Assembly: GCA_013695565.1 (NCBI GenBank)
Contig: JACDAG010000958.1
Location: 1 to 15,042, forward strand
Direction: 5' to 3'
DNA length: 15,042 bases
From: Bradyrhizobium sp.
GTDB taxonomy: Bacteria > Pseudomonadota > Alphaproteobacteria > Rhizobiales > Xanthobacteraceae
Part shown: piece after piece, positions 1 to 6,271 of the stretch
Layout: each line of letters starts with the position of its first letter
How positions within the stretch are numbered: the stretch's first letter is position 1
Program-made: the position numbers and the translations under genes
Notes under the pieces: generated by a model
What the model was told of the DNA's origin: nothing
Seen by the model: only the letters and a program-made list of their open reading frames with translations
The model's database searches: none

Positions 1-190
1 CCCGGATACCGTTGAAATTGACGCTGCCGCCATTGCGCAGGCCGGTCGCCGGCCCTTCGAAGATAACCCGCAGCGGGCTGCGCTGCTTGGTGGTGTGCAG
101 GCTCTGGAACCAGAGCACGAAGCCGAACGCGGCCGCGATCACCGCCAGGGTGAAGGCTCCGATCAGGACGTAATTCGCCCGCGTTTCCAT
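1..190 (-). CDS. mlaD: MlaD-like MCE-domain lipid-transport protein (N-terminal 63 residues only)
   Basis: Reading leftward from the ATG at 190, the frame stays open to the window edge, so the 3' end is missing. The visible 63 residues begin METRANYVLIGAF, give one hydrophobic anchor at about residues 7-28 (in-out orientation), and then enter an MCE domain (VIFEGPATGLRNGGSVNFNG at 42-61), which has the usual 'V-F-G-x-x-GL-x-x-G-x-V' pattern. MCE proteins of the Mla system form a periplasmic ring on the MlaE permease and pass phospholipids between the membranes. A GGAG ribosome site lies 6 nt before the start, overlapping the mlaF stop, so the gene is third in an E-F-D operon. The family call is firm; the exact substrate and direction of transport cannot be told from this fragment. 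Confidence 0.88.
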   Translation of the reverse strand, partial: METRANYVLIGAFTLAVIAAAFGFVLWFQSLHTTKQRSPLRVIFEGPATGLRNGGSVNFNGIR

Positions 191-199
191 CAATTACTC

Positions 200-976
200 C
201 TACACCACAACGGCGCGGGCGCGCTTGCCATTGAAATACTGATTCAGCCAGGGATGCTTCGATGCCTTCATCTCGGCAATCGATCCTGCGGCAATGATCT
301 TACCGTTCCCTAAAACGGCAATACGGTCACACGCGGTATAAAGACTGTCGAGATCGTGGGTTACCATGAAAACGGTCAGCCCCAAAGTACGCTGCAGGGT
401 ACGGACCAGCTCGTCGAAGTCGCCGGCGCCGATCGGGTCGAGGCCCGAGGTCGGCTCATCCAGGAACACCAGTTCGGGATCGAGCGCGAGCGCGCGCGCC
501 AGCGCCACGCGCTTGACCATGCCGCCGGAGAGTTCGGACGGAAAGCGGTCGGCGACCTCGGGCTTCAGGCCCACCATGCCGAGCTTGGCGACCATGACCT
601 CGTCGAGCAGGCGTTGCGAGAGGTTGAGATATTCGCGCACCGGAAACTGGATGTTCTGCCGCACCGTGAGCGAGGAGAACAGCGCGCCTTGCTGGAACAG
701 CACGCCCCAGCGCCGTTCGACGCCGCGCCGCTCGGTCGCGCTGGCCTTGTCGAGATCGACGCCGAACACCTCGATGCTTCCGGCGACCTTGGGCACGAGG
801 CCGATGATGGTGCGCGTCAGCACGGATTTGCCGGCGCCCGACGGGCCGACGAAGCCGAGGATCTCGCCGCGCTTCACGTCGAGATTGAGCCCGTCGAGGA
901 TCCGCGTCTTGCCGAACTGCACGGTGATGTCGCGGACCCGGATGATGGCGTCGGAGATCTCGCCCAACATGGTCAC
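200..976 (-). CDS. mlaF: Mla-type ABC transporter ATP-binding protein
   Basis: This 258-residue cytoplasmic ATPase powers the MlaE permease. All ABC motifs are present in order: Walker A GPSGAGKS (44-51), Q-loop glutamines (95-96), signature LSGGMVKR (149-156), Walker B LVFLDEP (169-175) and H-loop His207. The Met after LSGG and the following KR, instead of the common Q/QR, are typical of the MlaF (Ttg2A) branch. The start at 976 forms an ATGA overlap with the mlaE stop, which indicates translational coupling; an in-frame Met at residue 3 is an alternative start. The stop is followed 9 bp later by mlaD. Known function in enterics and pseudomonads is maintenance of outer-membrane lipid asymmetry; the same role here is inferred from operon structure. 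Confidence 0.93.
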   Translation of the reverse strand: MTMLGEISDAIIRVRDITVQFGKTRILDGLNLDVKRGEILGFVGPSGAGKSVLTRTIIGLVPKVAGSIEVFGVDLDKASATERRGVERRWGVLFQQGALFSSLTVRQNIQFPVREYLNLSQRLLDEVMVAKLGMVGLKPEVADRFPSELSGGMVKRVALARALALDPELVFLDEPTSGLDPIGAGDFDELVRTLQRTLGLTVFMVTHDLDSLYTACDRIAVLGNGKIIAAGSIAEMKASKHPWLNQYFNGKRARAVVV

Positions 977-2106
977 ATTCCGATCGATGCGAAGAAGATG
1001 GCGAACACGCCATCCATGACGATGACGAAGAAGATTCCCTTCACCACCGACGAGGTGGTGTGTTGTCCGAGCGATTCCGCGCTGCCCTGCACCGCAAGCC
1101 CCTCGACGCAGGCCACGATGCCGATCACCGCGGCCATGACCGGCGCCTTGATGATGCCGACGATGAAATGATCGATCGAGATGGCGTCGCGCAGCCGCAA
1201 CAGGAAAGCTTCGGGATCGACGCCGCCATAGAGATACGCGACGAGACCGCCGCCATAGAGCGCAGCCATCGCGCCCAGAAACGCCAGGATCGGCAACGCC
1301 AGCACCAGCGCCAGCATGCGCGGCAGGATCAGGACCTCGATCGGATCGAAGCCCATGGTGCGCAGCGCGTCGATCTCCTCGCGCATTTTCATCGAGCCGA
1401 GTTCGGCGGTGTAGGCTGAGCCCGAACGCCCCGCCACCATGATCGCCACCAGCAGCACGCCGATTTCGCGCAGCACCAGCACGCCGAGCATGTCAACGAC
1501 GAAGATGTCGGCGCCGAATTTGCGGAAGTGGAAGATGCCCTGCTGCGAGATGATGCAGCCGATCAGGAACGTGATCAGCACCACGATCGGCACCGCGCGC
1601 CAGCACACCTGTTCCAGATGATGCACGGTGGATGTCAGCCGGAAACCGCGCGGGCGAATGAGGACATGGCCGGCCGCCGCCAGCACCGCGCCGAGCATCT
1701 CGATCAGTTCGACCAAGGTGCCGCCGACGCCGGCCACGCTGCGGCCGATCTGCTCCAGCATGCCGGTGATCGACACGGAACGGGTTTCGACAACCGGCTC
1801 GGCTTTGACCCGGCGCACCTCGTCGACGAGACTCGCATAATTCGCCGACAGGCCGGCGATCTTGGCCTCGATGCCACCCTCGGTCAGGCTGCGGCGCAGC
1901 CGTTCGATCAGCCAGGCGCCGAACGTATCGAGCTTCGACACCTGCGAGACGTCGATGAAGATGTTCGGGCGGCTGCCGCGAAGTTTTTCGGCATCGGCCA
2001 CCATCTTCTCGAGCATCGGGGCAAAGCGGGCGGTCCACGAACCGGCAGCGCACAGCGCAAGCCCGTTGCCCTGGGCAATCCGCTCCAGTGTCGGATCGCC
2101 GCTCAC
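973..2106 (-). CDS. mlaE: MlaE-family permease with fused N-terminal STAS domain
   Basis: The 377-residue product is about 110 residues longer than ordinary MlaE (around 260). The extra N-terminus (about 1-110) reads as a STAS fold: a strand, IFIDVSQVSKLDTFGAWLI (49-67), then a helix. This resembles MlaB, which in E. coli is a separate subunit; the usual Ser of the 'LDSAG' turn is Thr61 here. Residues about 115-377 are the permease: an amphipathic region, several membrane helices, and the MlaE signature GRSGSAYTAELGSMK (226-240) followed by EIDAL (244-248), the loop that contacts the ATPase. The start is GTG at 2106 with a run of G about 8 nt upstream. It is first in the operon, with the next 141 bp being a divergent promoter region shared with the epimerase gene. 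STAS-MlaE fusions occur in other alphaproteobacteria. Confidence 0.9.
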   Translation of the reverse strand: MSGDPTLERIAQGNGLALCAAGSWTARFAPMLEKMVADAEKLRGSRPNIFIDVSQVSKLDTFGAWLIERLRRSLTEGGIEAKIAGLSANYASLVDEVRRVKAEPVVETRSVSITGMLEQIGRSVAGVGGTLVELIEMLGAVLAAAGHVLIRPRGFRLTSTVHHLEQVCWRAVPIVVLITFLIGCIISQQGIFHFRKFGADIFVVDMLGVLVLREIGVLLVAIMVAGRSGSAYTAELGSMKMREEIDALRTMGFDPIEVLILPRMLALVLALPILAFLGAMAALYGGGLVAYLYGGVDPEAFLLRLRDAISIDHFIVGIIKAPVMAAVIGIVACVEGLAVQGSAESLGQHTTSSVVKGIFFVIVMDGVFAIFFASIGM

Positions 2107-2218
2107 AATGGTCGCCCCCCGGTTGGCTCGCTAATCATGCAAAAGGTATCGTCCGGCACGCCGCATTGCCTTGTAGAATCTGTCCCTAACCAGCCATAGT
2201 TGGTAGCGGCGAGCAAGC

Positions 2219-2251
2219 ATGCGGTTCAGAAATTGCCAGATTTTAAAATGA
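2219..2251 (+). other. possible 10-codon leader ORF overlapping the epimerase start
   Basis: An ATG at 2219 opens a 10-codon frame (MRFRNCQILK) whose TGA (2249-2251) overlaps the ATG of the epimerase gene in an ATGA arrangement. A weak purine-rich stretch (GGCGAG) lies before it, while the epimerase ATG has no clear ribosome site of its own. This could be a translational-coupling leader, or chance. Only the arrangement is seen; function is inference. Confidence 0.2.
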
Positions 2252-3255
2252 CTTCCGGCCGATCCCAAGAATTTTCCCGACATCTTTCCGCCCGCATCGA
2301 ACGCTGGCCGATTGCCGGCGCCTTCGCCATCAGTCGGGGGGCCAAGACCGAGGCCGTTACCGTGGTAGCCGAAGTCAGTGGAGGCGGTCATACCGGGCGC
2401 GGCGAATGCGTTCCCTACCCCCGTTACAACGAGACCCCGGAAGCGACCCTGGCTGCCCTTCAGGCGATGCAGGAACCGCTGTCCAAAGGACTGGACCGAA
2501 CCGCCCTGCAGGCCGCGATGCCAGCAGGTGCCGCCCGGAACGCGCTGGATTGCGCGCTGTTGGACCTCGAAGCCAAAAGCAGCAAACAGCGGGTCTGGAC
2601 CCTGCTCGGCCGGCCGGCACCACGACCGTGCACGTCAGCCTTTACGATCTCGCTGGGAACGCCGGAGGCGATGGCGGCGGCGACCGCCAAGGCCGCGCAC
2701 CGGCCGCTGCTCAAGATCAAGCTCGGCGGCGACGGCGATCGCGAGCGGATATCAGCCGTCCGCAAGGCCGCCCCCGAATCCGAGCTGATCGTCGACGCCA
2801 ACGAGGCGTGGACGTCGGACAATCTCGAACGGAACCTGCATGCCTGCGCCGAACTCGGCGTGACGCTGGTCGAACAGCCGCTTCCGGCCGCCAATGATGC
2901 CGCGCTGGCGCGCATCAAGCGGCCGATCGCGGTCTGCGCCGACGAAAGCGTGCATGACCGCGCCTCGCTCAGGGGTCTTCGCGAGCGCTATGACGCCATC
3001 AACATCAAGCTCGACAAGGCCGGCGGGCTGACGGAAGCGCTTGATATGGCCGATGCCGCCCACGCGCTCGGCTTCGAAATCATGATCGGCTGCATGGTCG
3101 CAACCTCGCTCGCGATGGCGCCGGCCATGCTGCTCACGCAAACGGCGCGCTTCGTCGATCTCGACGGACCGTTGTTGCTGGCGCACGACCGCGAAGGCGG
3201 GTTGCGTTACGAAGGCAGTCTGGTCTATCCGCCGGAAGCCACGCTCTGGGGCTGA
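2248..3255 (+). CDS. dipeptide epimerase (L-Ala-D/L-Glu epimerase-like, enolase superfamily)
   Basis: From the ATG at 2248 the protein has 335 residues, normal for the family. The N-terminal capping domain carries the ISRGAKT loop (28-34) typical of dipeptide epimerases. The barrel shows the KxK pair in LLKIKLGG (Lys156, Lys158), the three metal ligands in IVDANEAW (Asp183), LVEQPL (Glu209) and CADES (Asp232), and the second base in NIKLDK (Lys254), plus GCMVATS near the C-terminus. Homologues epimerise L-Ala-D-Glu from murein to L-Ala-L-Glu for reuse; other dipeptide specificities exist and cannot be excluded. A TTG at 2200 would add 16 residues, but these do not look like family sequence. 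There is no good ribosome site at either start. Its 3' end overlaps the convergent MFS gene by 31 bp. Confidence 0.87.
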   Translation: MTSGRSQEFSRHLSARIERWPIAGAFAISRGAKTEAVTVVAEVSGGGHTGRGECVPYPRYNETPEATLAALQAMQEPLSKGLDRTALQAAMPAGAARNALDCALLDLEAKSSKQRVWTLLGRPAPRPCTSAFTISLGTPEAMAAATAKAAHRPLLKIKLGGDGDRERISAVRKAAPESELIVDANEAWTSDNLERNLHACAELGVTLVEQPLPAANDAALARIKRPIAVCADESVHDRASLRGLRERYDAINIKLDKAGGLTEALDMADAAHALGFEIMIGCMVATSLAMAPAMLLTQTARFVDLDGPLLLAHDREGGLRYEGSLVYPPEATLWG

Positions 3256-4424
3256 CGGGCGAGTCTGTGCCGCGCCAGCCACATCACGATCGCGGCCAGC
3301 AGCGCCATGACAGCCATCACGTAATAAACCCGCTGCCCGTATCCGGCATAGACCAGTCCCGATACGACCGACGCCGTGCCGCTGACAACGCCGCCGCAGG
3401 CCGCGAGATAGCCCTGCCCGCGCGCCATCAGGTGGCCGGGCACGTGACGCACCAATAGTCCCATGACGCCGACCTGCGTCAGCCCATAGGTCAGCCCATG
3501 CGCGAGTTGAACGACGGATAGCACGGCAACCGACGGCTCCTGCGCGGTGATCAGCCAACGCGCAACAGCGCTGAGCGCGCCGATCACGACCAGCAGCGCG
3601 GGCGCCAGCGTGAGGCGCGGCGACAACGCGAACACCACGATCTCGGCGAGCACGCCCAATATCCACAGGCCGGCGATGGTGATCCCATCCAGACCGGACG
3701 CCTGCCAGGTGATGGACGCAAAGGCGTAATAGGCGGCGTGGCTGCCCTGGATCAGGGCGGCGGCAACGATGATGGCGAGGAAGCCGGGATCGCGCAGCAA
3801 GGCGCTGGCGCCGAGCACGGCGGTCGCTGGAGGTTTGGGCCGGTCGAGCGGCTGCAGCCCGAGGCTGGCAAGCGCGCCAAGGGTTGCCACCGACGCGATG
3901 ACCCAGATCAATTGGCTGGCCGCGATAAAATCGACCAGCAAGCCGCAGATCAGTGCGCCCACCACGAAGGCCGCCGAGCCCCACAGCCTCAGGGGTCCGT
4001 AATTCAGGCCGTAGCGCGCCACGCCGCCGAGTGCGTAGGCATCCGTCAGCGGCACCATCGGGGTCCACAGGCAGCAAGTCACGGCATACGCGAGCAGCAC
4101 CGCGAGCGGCAGGTATTGCGTGCCGATCACCGCAAAGCCGAGTGCCGTGGCAATCGAAGCGACGATCAGGACCGCGCGCAGCGAATAGCGCCGCCCCGCA
4201 GCCCCCGTCACGAACGGCAGCACGGTAAAGCGCGTCACCGCGGGAACCGCCGAAATGATGCCGATCCAGGAGGCGTCGATGCCGACCGATTTCAGCCACA
4301 GCGTGAAAAACGGTAGATGGGTGCCCATCGTCCCGAAGGTTGCGCCGTAGAACAGCGCCAGCCGCGTCGCGAATCGCTTCGAGCCGCCTTGAGATGCGAT
4401 GGGGATTTGTGATTCGCTCGGCAT
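3225..4424 (-). CDS. MFS transporter, HcaT/MFS_1-like type
   Basis: The 399-residue protein is strongly hydrophobic, with about twelve membrane helices and a positively charged loop near the middle. The N-terminus has GTHLPFFTLWLKSVGI followed by an IGIISAVPAVTRF segment, and later YGPLRLWGSAAFV. Both patterns are typical of the MFS_1_like family that includes the 3-phenylpropionate carrier HcaT. The substrate cannot be read from sequence. The ATG at 4424 is preferred over the TTG one codon upstream; no strong ribosome site is visible. The gene is divergent from the 4500 gene (75 bp between the two start codons) and convergent with the epimerase, overlapping it by 31 bp (stop at 3225-3227). 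A link to dipeptide or murein-peptide uptake is possible from position only. Confidence 0.85.
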   Translation of the reverse strand: MPSESQIPIASQGGSKRFATRLALFYGATFGTMGTHLPFFTLWLKSVGIDASWIGIISAVPAVTRFTVLPFVTGAAGRRYSLRAVLIVASIATALGFAVIGTQYLPLAVLLAYAVTCCLWTPMVPLTDAYALGGVARYGLNYGPLRLWGSAAFVVGALICGLLVDFIAASQLIWVIASVATLGALASLGLQPLDRPKPPATAVLGASALLRDPGFLAIIVAAALIQGSHAAYYAFASITWQASGLDGITIAGLWILGVLAEIVVFALSPRLTLAPALLVVIGALSAVARWLITAQEPSVAVLSVVQLAHGLTYGLTQVGVMGLLVRHVPGHLMARGQGYLAACGGVVSGTASVVSGLVYAGYGQRVYYVMAVMALLAAIVMWLARHRLARQPQSVASGG

Positions 4425-4499
4425 CAATTCAATTGCGATTCGCCCGATATCGTGTTGTTCGTTAACGTAACGCGCGGTGATTTGCGCGAAGAGTTTAGC
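4425..4499. promoter_or_regulatory. short divergent promoter region with GANTC sites nearby
   Basis: This 75-bp gap must hold the starts of transcription for both the MFS gene and the 4500 gene. It is AT-richer than its surroundings and contains a CGTTAACG palindrome (4471-4478) and a GATTC at 4437-4441. Two more GANTC sites lie just inside the MFS gene (4371-4375, 4411-4415). I could not pick out a convincing -35/-10 pair. GANTC is the CcrM methylation target in alphaproteobacteria; a cell-cycle role here is speculation. Confidence 0.35.
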
Positions 4500-5786
4500 A
4501 TGGCCGACGAAGCATTCGCCCTTTCGCCGATCTCAGCACGCGCAACGCTGCCGCGCGAGGAGGATTATGCCGCGATCAGCGAAGCCTTCATGGAGACTTC
4601 GCGTGGCCGCTGGTTTCTCGGCGAATATGCCAAACGCAACCGCAACGCCGACACCAGCATGGTGCTCGACGCGGTGGCGCGGATCGAGCAAAGCCTCGCC
4701 GCACAGAAGGAAGAGAGCCTTGCCGCCCAGCGCGAGGCGACTAACGCACAGCGCGAAGCCGCGGCGGCCGTGGCGGACAACAGCCTCGCCGAAGCCAAAC
4801 TGGTCGAGGCCTTGATTGCGATTCGCGGGGCGCTCGAGGCCGCGCAGACCTCGGCGTTGGGGGCGATCGACGACCTTGCGCTGAACGAGAAGCTGGCGCC
4901 GGTGCGCAAGGGCGCGCGGGTGATCCGGGAGATCGCCTGGCGCTTACGCGAAATCGGCAATGATGGGCGAATCTGCGACCTGATCGATTCGCAGGTTCAG
5001 GTGATCGAGGGCGGCGCCGAGCAAATCTCCTCCGACGGAGCCAAGGCCGCGCTGGAGGCCGCGTTCGCTTCGATTGTCGGCCGCATCGCGGAATTCGGCG
5101 ATGAAGAAATATCTGCACCGGTCGCCGAGGCGCCGATTGCCGAGGTGCCAGTTGGTGAAGCGCCAATTGGTGCGGCGGATGTCGCCGCCCCCGCGCGCGT
5201 CGCGGAGGAGCCCCCGGTCGCCGTGGCCGCGACCATCGAGCAAGCCTCCGCGCCGGAAGTTGCACAGGCGGCAACCAGTTCCCTTGCGACCGACGCCGTG
5301 GCTCCGGCTGATGAAGCCCTGCTCGCGCACGCGGACGCCGCGCTGGAGGAAATGGAAACCGCCGAGGCGGTTGAGATTGAACTTTCCGGCGAGGCCGCCG
5401 ACGCCCATGACGAGGCCGTCCTCGACATGATCGCGATGGAAATGGGCGCGCCTGATACGTTCGAGGACGATGAGATCGCGGAACCGTTGGTCGCGGAAGC
5501 CCATTTCGCGGAGCCGGTGGTTGAGGAAGCTCAGATTGCCGAGCCGCCCGCGGTCGAGCCTGACATTGTCGCCGAATTGCCGGAGCCAATGGCCGCCCCG
5601 GTCGAGCCGCCGGTTCAACCAGCACCGCAGCCGGTCGCCGAAGCCACGCCGGAACCGGCGCTGGAGGTCTCGCTGGGATCGTCGATCATCGCTAGCGGCA
5701 TCGTGCGCAGACCCGTCGCGGCCAATGATCCGCTGGCCCCGATCCGGCGCATGAGCCAGGCCGAGAAGATCGCGTTCTTCTCGTAA
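4500..5786 (+). CDS. unrecognised protein with helical N-terminal half and Ala/Pro/Glu-rich segment
   Basis: I do not recognise a named domain. The start at ATG 4500 is supported by GAAGAG 6 nt upstream; a GTG at 4452 is less likely. The product has 428 residues and no signal peptide or membrane helix. Residues about 15-50 look conserved in style (DYAAISEAFMETSRGRWFL, then EYAKRNRN). Residues 50-200 are helical, with a charged coiled-coil-like stretch at about 64-90 (repeated QKEE/QREA). Residues about 203-388 are low-complexity and rich in Ala, Pro, Glu and Val, with loose repeats such as VAEAPIAEVPVGEAPIG and many E/D. A short basic C-terminus (about 394-428) ends in PIRRMSQAEKIAFFS and looks like a separate conserved motif. 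The layout suggests a cytoplasmic scaffold or adaptor with a disordered linker; this is inference. Codon use fits the neighbours. Confidence 0.8.
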   Translation: MADEAFALSPISARATLPREEDYAAISEAFMETSRGRWFLGEYAKRNRNADTSMVLDAVARIEQSLAAQKEESLAAQREATNAQREAAAAVADNSLAEAKLVEALIAIRGALEAAQTSALGAIDDLALNEKLAPVRKGARVIREIAWRLREIGNDGRICDLIDSQVQVIEGGAEQISSDGAKAALEAAFASIVGRIAEFGDEEISAPVAEAPIAEVPVGEAPIGAADVAAPARVAEEPPVAVAATIEQASAPEVAQAATSSLATDAVAPADEALLAHADAALEEMETAEAVEIELSGEAADAHDEAVLDMIAMEMGAPDTFEDDEIAEPLVAEAHFAEPVVEEAQIAEPPAVEPDIVAELPEPMAAPVEPPVQPAPQPVAEATPEPALEVSLGSSIIASGIVRRPVAANDPLAPIRRMSQAEKIAFFS

Positions 5787-5790
5787 TCAC

Positions 5791-6081
5791 ATGTCCAGCA
5801 ACGAGGAGACACTCACCCTCTGGCGACCGGTCGGCCCGAAAGAGCTTGACTGATCCTCACCGAGGAATACGCGGTAAAAATTTCGCGCGACTGGAACGTT
5901 CCAGCGAGCGGTTCCGGATTTGTAACTCGCTTCGAGATCAGGCGGAGCTTCATTGATCGCTACGGCGTAAAGGATTCCGGTGGGCAATCTCATCTGGAGT
6001 ACTGGATTCCAGCCGAGGATCTGAATGCCTTCCAACGCGGCAATCGTGGGCACGATCGAGGTCGTTCGCAGCTTCCCCTGA
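5791..6081 (+). pseudogene. decayed small gene of a conserved 'EYWIPAEDL' protein family
   Basis: Three pieces of one protein lie in two frames. Piece 1 (ATG 5791 to TGA 5851) reads MSSNEETLTLWRPVGPKELD and stops. Piece 2 (frame of 5853, about 5853-6032) reads LTEEYAVKISRDWNVPASG, continues through SFIDRYGVKDSGG, and ends EYWIPAEDLNAF. Piece 3 (6034 to TGA 6079) reads NAAIVGTIEVVRSFP. Piece 3 returns to the frame of piece 1, so one extra base (a C in the TTCC at about 6030-6033) explains the second break. The first break needs a deletion; intact members I remember have about 20 more residues there (an 'ASGWRAFPPRLPEQPIFYPV'-like stretch). Intact relatives are about 110-120 residues and are sometimes annotated as ADP-ribosylation/crystallin J1; their function is not established. 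The gene begins 4 bp after the preceding stop and has no clear ribosome site. Confidence 0.8.
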
Positions 6082-6184
6082 ATGGCTCGATAACCGGACA
6101 AGTCTCGTCAGGTTCTTGGCTGGAACGTGATCCCAGTTTTCGTCATGGCAGAATCTTCACCTTGCACGGCCGCCAAAGCCGGTT

Positions 6185-6200
6185 CGTGACCAAGATCACG
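6185..6200. promoter_or_regulatory. CRP/FNR-family-like palindrome upstream of the caspase gene
   Basis: CGTGACCAAGATCACG is a near-perfect inverted repeat with the GTGA-N6-TCAC form used by CRP-type regulators. It lies about 72 bp before the caspase-gene ATG and downstream of the decayed gene, in non-coding sequence. The palindrome is seen directly; binding by a CRP/FNR-type protein is inference. Confidence 0.4.
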
Positions 6201-6239
6201 TACAGCGCCCCGCCTCCCAAACTAGCCTGTCCGCCGAAT

Positions 6240-6255
6240 ATCTCACCTTTGAGAT
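6240..6255 (+). other. small hairpin just before the caspase-gene ribosome site
   Basis: ATCTCA (6240-6245) and TGAGAT (6250-6255) form a 6-bp stem with a CCTT loop, ending 6 nt before the GGAGG at 6262-6266. It could modulate translation initiation. The stem is short and could be chance. Confidence 0.25.
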
Positions 6256-6271
6256 TGGAATGGAGGACACC

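Noticed and set aside
2752..4299. Leftward 515-residue open frame
   Set aside because: It overlaps the MFS gene in another frame and is antisense to the epimerase; it is Arg/Ala-rich with no hydrophobic helices.
4741..5625. Leftward Arg/Pro-rich 294-residue open frame
   Set aside because: It mirrors the Ala/Pro/Glu-rich coding repeat of the 4500 gene and reads as low-complexity shadow.
5787..6101. Leftward 104-residue open frame
   Set aside because: It is antisense to the decayed gene, whose plus-strand pieces read as conserved protein; the leftward frame has no recognisable domain.
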